64,000 nucleotides of DNA from Helicoverpa zea (Eukaryota; Arthropoda; Insecta; Lepidoptera; Noctuidae): contig NC_061461.1 in NCBI RefSeq assembly GCF_022581195.2, positions 11,284,001 through 11,348,000 on the forward strand, read 5' to 3'. The notes beneath the pieces are model-generated. The model saw only the letters and a list, made by a program, of their open reading frames with translations. It was not told the origin of the DNA and did not search any database. Positions 11,613 through 26,200 of the stretch are shown piece after piece. Positions within the stretch are counted from its first letter, which is position 1. Every line of letters begins with the position of its first letter. Position numbers and translations under genes: made by a program.

Positions 11613-14600
11613 AATATATACCTTATCAATTCTGACTTTACCGTAGCTTCTGGAGTTTTAGAAAATAACAATGATTTTAATAATCCTACTGCTGTAAAAT
11701 ACACGACCATAAAAGCAAAATATGCAGTTGATATACCTAGACGACATAATAACATCTTGTAGGAGACAGCTATTGATAGCTTTTCGAAAGCAATCCCATA
11801 AAGCGAGCCATAAACTTCTAAAACCATAGCATTATACAATTGTAACGGATGTACTGAGACCCACTATCGATAGAAAACAGCTAAGAATTTATTTGAGAAG
11901 GTTTGGCAGGAAATTGGTTTAAGGGACTTGAAGATAGGAATTTGCTTCGCATAAAATTATAAGTTATTTTCAAACTTTAACTATTTTTCAATTTTACAAC
12001 CGAATAAAAAGTCCAGAAGACTATGCTAACTTTAATCTTAATTTTAGAAGTCTAACAAGGATATGTAGCATCTAAGCGAGATGCTCATAACCCCTCGTCT
12101 GTTGAACGGACTCCAGGAGCTCTCTGTCAAAAAACGGTCATCTGTGGCGCGGACTCCAGGAGTCCTCTGCGAACCGTCGCTTTATCTTATCGCTTTATGA
12201 CGTAATGCTGTACCTTTCTTGCTCTTACTTGTACGAATTGAACGGGAAAGAACATTAACTATGCATAAACACGCACTTGAAGTAACTGGAACCCACTTGT
12301 GACGTATACTAGACACTTGAAAAGTAGTCGGCCGGCTCGCGGCTGACGATGCGTTTTTGTTAAACGTGTTTGTGTAAATAAAACATATGGCAAGTGGTGT
12401 TTGTTTTCTTTTTACTGTACAGGTTTTAGTCCGCCACAGATATATTAAATAGTTACTGCGTGTGTTCTCTAAGTAAGTGTAAGGGTGGTGGACAAATAAA
12501 TAATAATCCAGACAGTTAAAACATAAAGGGATAGATAAAACAAACTGCATATAAAAATGAGGAATAAACCATTACAAATTACATAACTGTTGACCAAATA
12601 AACGGAAATATACGTAGTGATAATAATACAAATCACCATAAAGCTGCTTATCAACGGATAATAGTTCAACTTCTCAGAACTTCGTATTATTCTAATAAAA
12701 CCGAATATCGTAAAGACAATGATAGCCCCAATCCGAACAAAAAGGTAGGGCTAAATGGTGATAATATAGTAGAACAATGTTCCGTATGTCTGATTTTGAT
12801 ATCTTTTGCATTCAGATTGCATCAAGACAAAAGATGATCATGTTTAAGAAATGTGATTCTTTGAAAATAAACCTTAGAACTAGGTTTTTCTGCATAGAAT
12901 TATGTAATTTGTGGCTCTACCACCAAGACATACACCAAGTAAACTAGTACACCTTAGCTTACTATACAGCTAATACAAACAGTCTTAGTAGTCAGCTTCT
13001 ACTGAACACAGTTCTTGAAATTTAAAAAATAATGAAAGCACTATAGAGTAGCCTTGACTCAAATTCGCATATGATTCCCCTAAACTCGATACGGAACACT
13101 AAACCATACATCACTATCTTATCATTCTAGATTCTAAGAAAATGAACGACAAAACCCAATACTACAAACTGTCTCACTAACCTAAAAATACCAAGGAAAT
13201 TGATCAAAAATAAGTCTCTCACAACACAACATAATGACGCTGTCTGGCTCTCATAGACTACTCCAACAAAAAACCTTTAACGACTAAGAAATTGATGAGT
13301 TCTCTTAGAGAAAATTACTTTAATATTCCCACTGAGGCGTGACCTAAAACCCGTTTGGATACAAGATACAAATGTATCTCAACTATCCAAAAACCTTCAG
13401 CAATGACACTATCACCCTAAAAGGTGAAGGAATAAAGAACAAATTGGTTTAAAAAGTGATTGATGACGTTGGCAAATGTAAAATTGTGGCTGCGTTTGCA
13501 AATGATTTTTTACCTCCAGCCGATCTGCGTGAGTCAGCGTCCGTTCTGCCAGACATGCCTGTACCATAGCACTTAAATGGAATCCAAGCTATCGTCTACT
13601 ATCAAAGCGATGCGTAGAATCCCATACTGTATAATGATGTAACTCGGAATGCGGGATTTCGTGGTACACGGAGCGAAAACAATTGACTCGTCCAATAATT
13701 GACATAGCCGACATACCGAACTACTGTAGGCCCCACGGGGTTTTTATTTGATCATGGCTGAAAATAGATTTGTTTTTATAAAGCCTAAATACTGTCTAGG
13801 CAAAAAAGTAGGTACATATGGTGATTAGAACGCGTTGGCCTTCTAGAACGTGCAATAATATTCCTCAAAATAATAATGTGATAAAATGACGTTTAGTATC
13901 TAAAAGTATATTTTTTAAATAAAGAGTTAACAATGAGAATCCAGCAAATTTTCACATCAATAAAGGCAAGTGCACAAAAATAAATGGCTCTAAATAACTC
14001 AAAGAGGTCATAGACAGCGAAACATGTACCTAATCAAGTCGCCGCATCTACTTCTATGAATCCTGTAATGGCTAATAACGTGACGTCACAAACACTTGAA
14101 GCACACACGTTAGTACATCGGCCTCTCTCAAAGCCGCGTGTAACAGTAAAACCAGTGCTAGATATCACAATAGCCCATAAAAAGAAACTTTATGTATAAC
14201 ACAAGAAACTGGTTGTTCTTGATCATCCATATTCGTAACTTCCTCTTCATGTATAAAACCAACTATATCATTCTCACACATAATTACTTCGGATTATATT
14301 TTGAGTAGACGTCTAGTATGTGTTTTATGTTTCTTTGTTATTTCAAAGTCTGCCATTAACACTTCGTTTACTTCATTAATACCTTATTTAGTAAGTTGTA
14401 TGGACAAATTGTTTGGCTTACAACCGGTACTATTAATGGTTAGGATATCCGGTTACGCCACCTGATCCTAAAATGGCTTTACTAATTGCTATACAGATGT
14501 GCGAATTTATCACTTACCGGAACGTTGTTGACTGTATCTTCAGTTGTATCTTTATTAGTTGTCTCATTAGCTATAAAATGTTTTAATTGAACTCATAAAT

Positions 14601-16868
14601 GTACAGTTTTAGAGTTTTTTTAATTACCTTCTTTAAAGTTACTTAACTTTTTTGTCACATTGCATTAAGCATTTTGCGTGGGAATAATTTTAGTTAAAAG
14701 TATTTTTCATATTTATAATTTCCCCGACTAACGGCAAAGTTTTTTTTTTGTCTTAAATAGACAAACAGCTTCTAGATGTCTTTCTGACATTACAAAAACC
14801 AAAAGTCATTTAAAAATTACTTTTGATAAGTTAATAAATGTCATGTCTCATCTCATTTAAAATATGGTCAAAACTTTTAATATGGAGAAAATTACCGATG
14901 TCAATGTCGAGGTAAATTAATGTAAAAAACGGTGAATTTAATATACGACAATATGTATAAGGCTGATGAGATTTACTGCTGTTCTGAGACTTCGAACCAA
15001 AAATAAGTGGTTTATCGTAGGAGTAAAACTTGTAGTTAAATTTATTGAAGTGTTTCGTCGACAAATCGACGTGTTAACTGTATAATTTGACTGACAAACT
15101 GTCCGTACATTCAGTCAGAAAACATTTTGTGCAATTTACCTATGTAAACTTTTTGAACGATCTTTGTTTTGATTTAGATTTGTAACTAATAAATTAACTA
15201 CAAAAAAGTGGATTTACATTCCATTACTATGTACAATTTGTTTTTTGGAATCTCAACATTCTTAATTTCTCCAAATCCAAATGGTATTTTTGGTAAATCT
15301 AACTAATTTCAAGGAATGACTAACGAACTATTAGCTATAAAAAATCCATTAAAAATAGTGAAACAGAAAATAAATGTCTATGTTTAATTATGGGACATTA
15401 GAGCATATATTAAATTGGTCAGCTTTGCGTTGAAAGTCGTGATCAATGGGATTTTTCTAGATTACTTTGGGAGACAACATTAATTAAAAGAGTGGATTAA
15501 TTTTGCTGTCAGTATGCTTTCGAACGTCTATTTTTTACAACACTTTTGATATTCTGCCCCATAGCTGACTTATTTAAAAAATCTCAGTTGTTTTATATTT
15601 TTTGTAAGTTTCATCCTACATTGTACTGAAAATGACCATATTCTTTTCTGCAACAAAACGCTAAAGCGCACACGCAATTTATTATGAACATTAAAGTTTA
15701 ATCTTGAAACTCATGCTCAAGAATATAAAAGAATCCATTATGATTGTAGGCGAAGGCTAGCTGCCACTTATGTATACTATCTTATCTTTACAACGGTCTT
15801 AAAGCCGCACCTCTCACACTTTTTTCAAAAGTAATGTTGCCATAAAGTACTTTCGCATTTTAGAAAAAGTACCCATTATGTCACGTCTTACATCAACGGG
15901 CTCATAAATTATTTTTAACTGGCTTCATTAACCTGTATAACGTCATAAACACGTTATGCGCCTGTCACAACACTGGGGAGTATTTTTGGAAAAGGTCACA
16001 AAAGGAAAGCGCGCTTGAACGCTCACCAGACACGTATAACTTACTCAACGGAAATTGTTTACACGCACTTGGTTTTAAAGTGACCAATGCAATTAATTGA
16101 CGCCGGATTTAATCCTGTTAATTTGAGAGGTAGAAAAAAACTAATTTCGCCCACAATGCTCAGACGGCATTATAAAGAAAATAAAAAGTTGTAAAAGACC
16201 TCGCGGTATGCGCATGCGACGGTCAATCTTCTCGTAATGTCATTTGTCGATGGAATCAGGACGCGGTGCGGGTTGCAGCGTGTAACCGAAAGGGACGGAG
16301 TATATGACCGTCTCGCCACCCCGACTCGTGAGGCAACATTTGTATTTAATTACTTCGTCTACAGACACTTGATTTACGAATCGCTTAATTTGAAAGTGTT
16401 GATTTAAGTTTTGATGAGAGAGCCTGCTTTTCCAGAAGTTATAACGACACCCACGCATAAATCAGTTTGTTTTAAACTCCACCGCCTGTAATACCAGATA
16501 TGTGAGGACATTAAGATATTTATGACGGAACAACTGTAATTTTAGTGAGATAAAACTACATGTAAAGCAAGGATGCATTAGTAGAATTTACCACCATAAA
16601 AGCTCAGTCATTTACTGTCGCTCCATAATTCCATTTAAATTCCGACGCAACATCCTCATTCGATATAATTGGTTATAACAGTTCGGCGCGGCGTACAGCA
16701 CAAATTATATTATTATCCTTAGCTAGAATAACATCAAGGGTCGTTAATGTGTAAATCGATTGCCATGCATGGAGCGCCATGCGCTGTCGCATACTAATCG
16801 ATGAACGACACAACAAGCGATACTAATTATAATCAAAACAATATTAACATTCCTCATTGTTGTTGCAG
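11613..16868. other. Region upstream of the first recognised rols exon
   Basis: No exon could be identified. Since the RING exon at 16869 begins in mid-codon (phase needs one base from upstream), at least one more 5' coding exon of rols must lie here or outside the window. A short imperfect duplication (cggactccaggag at about 12108 and 12152) and a GC-rich patch at 16240-16330 were noticed, but neither reads as a coding exon. Confidence 0.4.
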
Positions 16869-17279
16869 ACTTGGCGGCGATACGTCAGCTGCTGGAGAGC
16901 GAGACGGGAGGCACCACCTGTCCCAGCTGTAACATGCCCTTTGACAAGGGCAAGAAGAGGAAACTGATCGACACCTGCGGGCATGAGCGGTGCTACTCGT
17001 GCATGTTCAGGAACGAAGCGTGTCCGTCGTGCGCGAGGAGCAACCAGGCGCAGAGGCGGCCGGTCATGGAGAGGTACACGCCGTCGCCGCAGCGGCAGGA
17101 GCTGGACTGGCAGTCCCCCCACCGCCTGCCCAAGCCGCCCAAGCAGCCCTCCAGCCTGGCCCAGAGCTGCCCTACACCACCGCACACCAGGAGAAGATTC
17201 TTCCTGAGCCCCAAATCGTTGCGCAGTCCTTTCGGGCAGCGCGCGCGCCACTCGCACGACAACCACGTGCCCCTCTCCG
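16869..17279 (+). CDS. rols: rols exon encoding the RING finger
   Basis: The acceptor is ttgttgttgcag and the donor CCG|GTAAGT. The exon encodes CPSCNMPFDKGKKRKL, then TCGHERCYSCMFRNEACPSC, which supplies the spaced Cys/His ligands of a RING finger, followed by a basic, Pro/Ser-rich segment (PTPPHTRRRFFLSPKS). It is clearly more GC-rich than the surrounding DNA. The frame stays open past the donor to 17497, but that part is intronic read-through, because the phase at 17279 matches the acceptor at 18015 exactly. The exon starts with two bases completing a codon, so an upstream coding exon exists. Confidence 0.85.
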
Positions 17280-20200
17280 GTAAGTGGCCGCACATTAGCA
17301 TACCCGTGGGCCTGCGCGTGGTAGCCGCGGATTTGCATCGTTGCGCAAGCGGCTGCGCACGCAAGCTACACTTCATTGATGCCTTCTTGGGCAAAGTTGA
17401 AATCTCATTCACAAGCAAGCCGCGTAGCACCTCTCACTTCGATGACCCGTTTTATGAGCTTTACGAAAACTGCGAGGATCCGCTGCGCCGTAAATAACAG
17501 TGAGTGACAGTTGCGACACGCGCCCACGCCGCGCCGCCGGATGTACGTAGGGGTTCCTTAAAGGACCGGTTGTCTGTCTACTGTATTTATTAGTTAAAGT
17601 ATAATTCCGTACTTTTGCAACGCACCCGCGCAGACAGCGGGCCGGCTGTGAACATTATCTCTGTATCTGTTACATTTTCCATTTCCATTAATTATATCAT
17701 TCCGGTCCACCAGATTTCTTGGGTAATTGAAATATACACTTCGTTCACAGCTGTGAGTTTCTTAATAAACTATTAGTATCAATTCGCCACGGCCCTTGCC
17801 CCTTCACGTTTGTGCCCGGTCTGTCGATTGCTAACGTTTCTATCTGTCGATATGAATAATGGTATCTCTTACAATTTGTAATGGTTGGTTAATGTGCCGA
17901 GGTGCAATTAATTGGCCATTGGCGCTCGATTGGGATCGTGTGATAGAAATTTGGCTTTACGTCATTGATGATGGATGCGTGAGAATGTTTACATGGAACT
18001 GGGTGCTCCAACAGGGCTACCGGAGGAAGGGCCTCGCAACGCGGCGTGGCACAGCCTGGTGTTCAATAAGATCAGGTCGCTGTGGTCCACGCACTCCTCA
18101 GTGCCGCAAGGACTCAACCAATTGACAGGCACGAAGTCTTAATTTTGCATTGGAATGTGGATTATACCGATGTTGCTCATTTAATTGCAAATGGTGACTT
18201 AGAATCGATTATTCCTATAAAACATTTTGAGGTCGTAAAGTGTTCAGCCTTTGTGGAAACGATTTAGATTCGACAGTTCGTTTGCTAAGCATACATTGAA
18301 TAACTTATTGGTTTTGTTTCCATGAATTGTATCGATTGATGGATCGATTAATGTAGTATCGATTGTTGCGGTAAATGAACACATCGGTATTCAGTCCACA
18401 TTCTCTGTAGCACGATCGTCGTCTGATTTTTGCACACCTTATTGCCTGTTCGCATCGCTCCGTGCGTTTGACACATAGCTTAGAGTACCGGTTTTGTTTT
18501 ACCCATGTTTATTTGCATTTTGTGTGGTTTTTGAGTTTTCTTTTATTTTTAATTTACATTTGTAACGCTTGAACGGTTTTTTGTTATTTGCATACTCATT
18601 TGTAAATAGGGTTTTATGTTTTAATTGTTATTCACTACACTATAATGCCATGCTAACTTGTGATTTATATGCACATAATGTGATTAATTCCATTAACCGA
18701 TATAATTTTAAGCCGATTCGATCATCATCGATTCGATTTCATAACAACACATTATTCGGTTGAAAAATGCCACACTCACGCATGAGTCATGGTCACATAG
18801 TAAATATGATGAAGACTTGAACAATCGATTCTTTGATCGAGATAAAAAAATCGGTGACAAAAGTAGCATCGATTTGTGGGCGAGATATTATCCGATGATA
18901 AAACTTGACGGGGTATAGGTTACAAGATAAGCATCGAAGAAATCATAACTTTCAAATTGTGATTCTGTATTGAGTAAAAATTAGTGAAAAGCAATCAATA
19001 TTATTGCTTTGATATTTCTATATGATGGATAAGAAACTTTATGCCACATCTCATATTTCTATTGAACAAGTAAAACTGAAATTCATTCATTGTGGTCAAA
19101 GTACGCTTTCGTTTTCGAAAATAGTAGCAATGGAAGTAAAAATTATAACATGAAAGTAAGACTCCACAAAGTTCGTGCTATCAACTTTAACCCCCAAAAA
19201 AATTCATACACCACATACAGAAGAAAAAGTTGAAGCACTACACCAAAAAAAGTACAAAACAGAAAACAGACTTCATACCAATGACCTAATATTGCCAGAC
19301 AGAATCACTAAAACGTGGGTCGTGCATGACGTACATTTTACTACGTAGGCCGCAGAGCCTTGTCACCGAAAGAAACAAGTGAAGGCGGGTCATTGTGTAA
19401 CTCAGTCTAGTCAAGCTAATCTATATTAGCTTGATTGGTCTTAGATAGGCCGTGTGTTCTGTGAAAGGGTTTAGTGTATAGTTTGTCAATATAGGCTAAA
19501 TTTTGTTTGGTGTTAATATGAGTTCTATAAAGTTTAATTTTTGACTAGTCTTAGTACCAAAGTAGAAAGAGACCAAGAAAATCATTTTGCGTCGTTATTA
19601 ACGCTCTTTTCAGCTCTGCATAAGAAAAAGCCTTTGCCCTGTAGAAGTCAATAGAATAGCTGATAATAATCATAAAGTAAGTTATCCCACATAAGTCTAC
19701 CCAAAATATCATCCAGGTCAATCACATAGAGGGCTCTCCTATCAAATTCATCAAATCCAACTACAACCACCTATTCAATGATGATTAAAATACCACCAAC
19801 CAAAGCAAAAGAGACCTTACCACATTTAACACAACCCTTCTTTTTCCTTGACTGTGCATTAACAGTTCATATTGTCAGCCTCAGTATGGCTTCTGTGAAC
19901 GTAATATTGTATAAGGTGCAAGTTATTGCAGTGTAGGTGATATTATTGATTCTATAATGCGGTCCGTTATTGGATTAGACAATCTGGCAAGGTTGGTCAC
20001 TTCATTATTCAGGTGTTGAGAATTTTGTGGTCATATTTTGGTCCTTTATAATACTTTTAGTACGCTATGCTAGTATCAATTTACAAATCTGGGATCCATT
20101 TTGCTGATTTATATTTCGAAGGGAACTTTAACTAAAGCTATATTTCTGCCATCATTTTATTCACTAATTATTGTTGTTGTTGCTTCAAGTAACAAACGCT

Positions 20201-23200
20201 CAAGTTTCTTATGTCCCAATTCTAGGTATCACCATTGACACATTATGAATCATGATCTCAAACAAACAATTGTGCAAATGGAGTCCCTGTTGTAATCTGA
20301 TTTCGTGAAAGAAGATACATGTTTTGTTTAGTAGCGTTGAAACCATTCTTAATTGAGAAACATGACTAATATTTTCAGTTTTGAATGCCAGTTTTAGCTA
20401 GGAGCTATCCCTAGCTAAAACTTTCATGCCAGAAACTTCCAGGGAAACATGTTTTTCATAATCCACAATGCTATACATATACTATACTATTAAACATCAA
20501 ACAGAAAGTGATTTCACCTTCGTCCCATAAAAACTACCCAGAAATTCGCTTATAATCTCCCTCAGTAAATAGAAAAACAATCACATCAGTCAAGTACTTT
20601 CTAACATCGTTCAAACATATTCTTCAGCTTTAATATCTATTAAGATGTATAAAATTCCTAAATGCATTTTACTTTAGTAACTACTCTAGAATAAAGCCTA
20701 ACACCTGAATCTCTGCCCATATCCCAGCTAAATGAAGTGTAAAGTTCACCACACGAGACATCGCTTCCGTCGTATCGTCCGTGTGAAATGCCATATTGTA
20801 AGGTCAGGTTTCACTACTTGTTTGGGTTTCAGCTTTGTTTATAGAAGGTGACCCTAGTGTATGTGATGAAACTGCGGTTGAACAATCATTTAGTTCTGTA
20901 TCATTAACTTTATGTTCATGTGTTTAATTGTCATCGCCGTTTGGATTATTAGCTTCAAGTTCAATTATTTTAGGTTCTTTATTTTATGCTCTTTCTATGA
21001 TGTTAATATGTACTGTAATAATAGTGAAAATTCTAAGTGCGATTTTAGGTATTTAATGATATTAGGTTAAACAGATTCAAATGTGGGCTTTGAAATTTTG
21101 GTACGAAGTATGTGGAAGTAACTTATGAAATTCTAACAATAGTCGTCAAAGTGAGAGTAACCTAACCTAACTTTCCAGGGAAAATGTAGATGAGCCACTT
21201 TCAGTAATTTTGTTGCCCAGCTAAAACCATCTATTCGGCTATTTACTCGGTACTCGAATAATGAATAAATAAATCTCCTCTCAACGTCCATCAATTCATA
21301 CCTTTTGAGCATCATTACCAAACAAAAAACGGTGTACATCTCATAATAATACCTAATACGAATATAACCTTGACGGAGTTCGCATCAACAGGTTGTAAAT
21401 GTTGTAATGTTACAACAATTATGTCATTTGTAATGTCAGTGAATTGGCAACACTGAGACGAGTCAAGGGTAACATTTGTTTGATGCAAAAGGTCATTGGT
21501 ATTGAACATGACAGTGTGTGCTACAATGTTTCATGCAGCGGCTTTTACTTTAATGTTTTGTGATGTTGTTTGGTTTAACATTTTGTTTTTGACAGTTGTA
21601 TCATTGTCTTGTTTATCTGACTGTTTCATTATTATAAATGTATTTTTACTTGGCCATTTATCAATTGAAAACTATATTTAATTGAAAACTATATTATATA
21701 AAATAACTGGCCTTATTTCATTTAGGGGATTATCAAGGGATGTCTGCCCCATTGTACCTCTTTATATTCATTGACTACTTTATAAAACGAGTCTTAGTAA
21801 TTCAGTATTTTCTCCATGCTCCTATCGTCTTTCCCATAGACAGATCTAGTATCAATTACTTGAACAAAACTTGTAGATATCTTTCACTAGGGATTACACA
21901 TGTTTTACGCCATCAATTCCCACTAGCTCACCTTTAACATCACTACTTCCTTCCCTTTTTACACTTCAACAAGTAACACCTATCAATCTTCCCATGGTTA
22001 CATCATTCAGATTCCCATTCCCAGATCATCATCAAACTACCAATATCTATACACGATAACGTTCTCATAGGTTTCAAGCTCAATGACTCTGGAACAGGCT
22101 TTCGTTGCGTGGGAGTCGTTTTTATCCGTGCCCCGACCACATCCCACCCCTATGGATCAATGGGAGTAGGAAGTGGTATAAGTTTTTGCTCGAACTAGAC
22201 TTCAATGATAGAATTTGTTATGGATGAATGGATGTTTATGAGACGTTTGATCAAGTTTGATGATCGTGTTATATGTGGGTACTAAGTTATTGATAGAATT
22301 TTGTTGAATTATATTTTAGCAGTATTCGCAAGCTTTTAAATATTTGAAGGCTTTTCTGTTTCTGCAGTTATAAAAGGTCAGACATTGCAACTGTGTGTAC
22401 GAGGTACGAGGAACAGAAAATATTTTACTATAAAACAGACATACATTAATTAGCTCTATGTAAATGGATTTTGCTATAGAGGTACTTACATACAACAAAC
22501 GAAAGCCTAAGTAAAAGGTATGAAATTAAATTGAATTTTTGTTATGATCAATTCGTCAAACATAAATCAAAATCGATCAAAACAGTACTCTTTTGAATTG
22601 AATTCTTATTTTTTAATTAGATACTGTAATAAATTGAGTACAAAACGAGCACAGACAGATATACTCCACAATCATAATGAATGATGCGATCATTTAATTC
22701 ATTCACGGATTGAATGAGTGAACTAATTGAATCCGTTCGATCGTGATGGTCTAATTATTTAAATAAATTACTTTTACTTCTTTTATCATTCGGTAATGAA
22801 TTAGTAGTTATCAATTATTCTTTTTAACTTTCATTTTCTTGTTTTCATTGATTAATATATTTATTAGAGAATGTAGGCTACTGTGGAAAGTGTGAAGTAC
22901 AATTTATACTTGCTTTTGAAAGTTTAGACGTACTATATGGCTGAGCATTCAAGTTGTGCTGGAGTGATTTACAAACACTTATTTGTAGAAAAGAATTAGC
23001 AAAATAGTCCCAAAATAAACAAGCTTACCAAAGCTTCCTCGAATGCTTCAAATAATTTAAAAATAATGCACTTTTGCACTGGAGCCACAAAACCAGCGAT
23101 AAAAAGTCTCAAAATTATTTAAACGAAATCCTTGGAGTTATTTACTACATTGTTAACAGATGACTCATCTTAAGCTACACCTTGAGAACTTCATTATCCC

Positions 23201-26200
23201 GTCTTAAAATCACATATAATTATGCAATTTTGTGCATATTTAGAGCTAAGATTAACCTTTCCCGCTGGTGTAAAGTTGACAAATGCCAAGCTTACTAAGA
23301 GGCTGGCATTTTGTTAAATGTCTTTATTTTAAGGACGTATTAAGATGTAAATATTTGAATTAACTCATTAATTTATCTTATGTGTTGGCAATTCAATACA
23401 AAGTAGGTATGTTTATTAGTTGGTTAAATACGTTCTTGTGGTAATGACAAATATATGATGACTTTTGTATGGCTTGTAGGTAAATTAGAATGCAAATTGA
23501 TCCTACCTAGGTATTTAATGGCTAAAATTCTCTATAGGTGTTATGTTTTCTTTGAATTTCGAAAAACAGTGTGTATTGTGATATGATGCTTACAATAACT
23601 GTCTCTAACTAACTATAGTTATTCTCTGTCTCTAAAAATACATACCAACCCATTTAAATAGGGACCGATGTATTTACTATTTCTTTGTTAACCTTGATTT
23701 TTTTTTGCCAAGATATTGCTCCTAATGTTAACAATCTCCTAATATCATCAATAAACATGAAAATTACAAGAACAAAAAAAGGCTGAGCAAAAGAATGTCC
23801 GCTAAATTGCTTCCTTCATAGCCATACAGTAACCGTATCGAGTGTAAATCTCGGAACTTCGCCGTTCCCACGCGGTCGCTTCCGCACCCGTCCGGGATCT
23901 TACATCGGACACCGACACGACCGATATCGGAAGCCTGCCAGTTCGCCTGACAGGATTTTGTGGCGAAACTTGCTTGCTAAGTCGTTAGGTTACGTCTTAC
24001 CCGACTGCCAAGAAGGGTCATGTTTTTAACTAGTATTGATGCTGTAAATAGATCTTTGGTTTTTAGTTATATATATTTATAGGACTGTTAAGGGCCTTTT
24101 TCTTTAACTTCGTCAAAAATCATCAAATGAACCCATAGCGGGAGATCCCTCCCGCTATGGGTTAGCAGCGGTGAGGGAGTGTCAGCATAAGGGCCTTAGG
24201 CTACGATTAATAGGTGCTTGTATTTAGGTGAACATTTGCCATGATTTTACTAAGATATTTCAATACGTAAGAGATTTCTTAAATTACCTAATAACTTATC
24301 AATATTTATATTTTTCTACTTCAATAATAATACTTAATATAATAATTACTTAGGTACAACAAACAGAGGCAATATCAATTCCATAACCTTTCTAAAAACT
24401 CCATTAAAACAACAATAGTATCACTATGTTTTGCCATTTGAAATTCCCAATCGCTTCAAGTGTTAATACCTTACCTTTCCTGTGATAAAAATTTCGCTAT
24501 TAACATACAATGAGGCAAAAATCAACAGCTTTTTACCAAATAAGGAGTCGCTTCGACGATCTTGTTAATCAGTTTTGAAATGTCATGGGAAGTATTAAAC
24601 AAAGGGTGTTTGTTGATAAAACAACGTGGGAGGTAAAGAACTTATGGAAAGAAATTATGCGTCTAATTGTTTAAGTAGTGTGTAAGACTATGATACTTGG
24701 AGAGGCCTATGTCCAGCAGTGGACTGCGATAGGCTGATGATGATGATGATGATGATGATGATCATGATGATGATGATGAAGACTGATACTACGCGAAGAA
24801 AATCATTTTAATACTTATGTATGTATTTGAAGAATTGACGTGCAGTTGGTGGTTTTAAATAAAAATTGGTGTTGTCCAAGTAAGATTAACTTGGTATAAT
24901 AACATAATTTGCTTTCACCAGACTAAAGTGACAATAACTTAAAGAAAGTAAAAAAAAATCATAGTTCTAATTTTTGAAAGACAAGCCCTTGTGAAGTGAA
25001 ACCACACAATCGTTGCACGTGTCTAAAAAGTTAGTCCTATGGAGAAGAACTGGCAGGAAACTCCATAGACACTCTTATTTTTTAATTTCTTTTTCATTTT
25101 TTCATTAAATACTTTCCATTATTTTTCTAAGAATATGTGATTACAGCCATAATCGTCAACTCTCTTCTGCATAATTGTTGTGTGAAAACTTATTACCATA
25201 TTTATGAAAACATCATTTGTTTATATCTAAGTGTGTGTGTGTAAGATGCGTATTGCACGAATGTGTGTGTATTCTTAATTATGCATGGAGTTCACATTAT
25301 TATGATTTTTGTTTGTTTTATACGATCGTTTTGTTTGTGTTTATTGAAAGCTTGTGAAAAGCGGCATGTATTGTGTAAAAAATATACATACACTTTGTAT
25401 TTTAAGTTTTTATTACATAGATGTTACTGTACGCACATTGTTTATTTTCGCACTTTCTTGTTAGAATGTTTATGGTTTGTATTTTTGAAAGCGTGTGTCG
25501 TGTTTTCAATTACTTATTTGTACGGTTACATTTTATGAAAGTTTAAGTTGTAATGAAGTTTTCACTGACTTTAATGTTCAGTTACAAATTGTTTTCTTAA
25601 GTATTCTAGTAGATTGACACTATTCATTCACATAGGACACAAAAAAAAACATTCTTTTTGTGTCACTTATGGCCGCCTATCGTACAACAATGATAAAACA
25701 AATGAAGAAAAAAATATAGAACGACCTGATATTACAATTTCAAAACCCCAATCATAATCCAAATCAAAAATTTTCTTAATTTCGTTCACAGATGACGAAG
25801 GAGGCCACATCAAGCAGGCTGGTTACGAATCCAGAAGACAGAATGACTTGTACATGCGATTGGGATTACTTCTTGGAGAGAGAAGAGGTGCAAGGAACAA
25901 GGCTAGAGATAGCTGTACTTCCCTCGCTTCTCTTGATGCACATACTCTTGCGTCGCATAATACGAGCCCTGTAAGTATTTGTGAAGTTTTTAAAAATTGT
26001 TTAAAAATAAATAGTTGGAAATAAAAAAAGCTGTGTATTGTAGTTGACAGTTAATCTGTTTGAGTCATGTATTAAAGATATTTTATCTCTGCCTCTATTT
26101 GGACCCTCACCTACGAGCGCAGATTTTTTGCCTTTCTTTCTAATGATAACAATGTTTACCCAACTCTACTAATAAATTATCAGATCTCCTTTTTTCTAAA

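Larger units (their letters stand above)
18129..25791. other. rols: Large rols intron with insertions
   Basis: About 7.7 kb, AT-rich, without a convincing exon. It holds a SINE-like copy (24099-24187) and a GATGAT-tailed copy (24698-24779). There is an imperfect hairpin at about 20390-20422 (gttttagctagg and cctagctaaaac), and a GC-rich island at 23840-23990 that has no splice-bounded open frame. The intron could still hide a small rols exon, which would be the alternative explanation for the odd exon-2 donor. Confidence 0.5.

Noticed and set aside
17280..17497. Open frame continuing past the rols RING exon
   Set aside because: The GTAAGT donor at 17280 and exact phase match to the 18015 acceptor show that this part is intronic read-through.
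23840..23990. GC-rich island in the large rols intron as a missing exon
   Set aside because: No frame is open between acceptable splice sites with the phase required, and the peptide has no TANC-like sequence.
25792..25974. ATG-initiated frame beginning MTKEATSSR at the start of a rols exon
   Set aside because: It is the wrong frame of a real exon. The frame starting two bases later (after a completed codon) gives DDEGGHIKQAGYES...RLGLLLGE, which matches TANC proteins and fits the phases of both neighbours.
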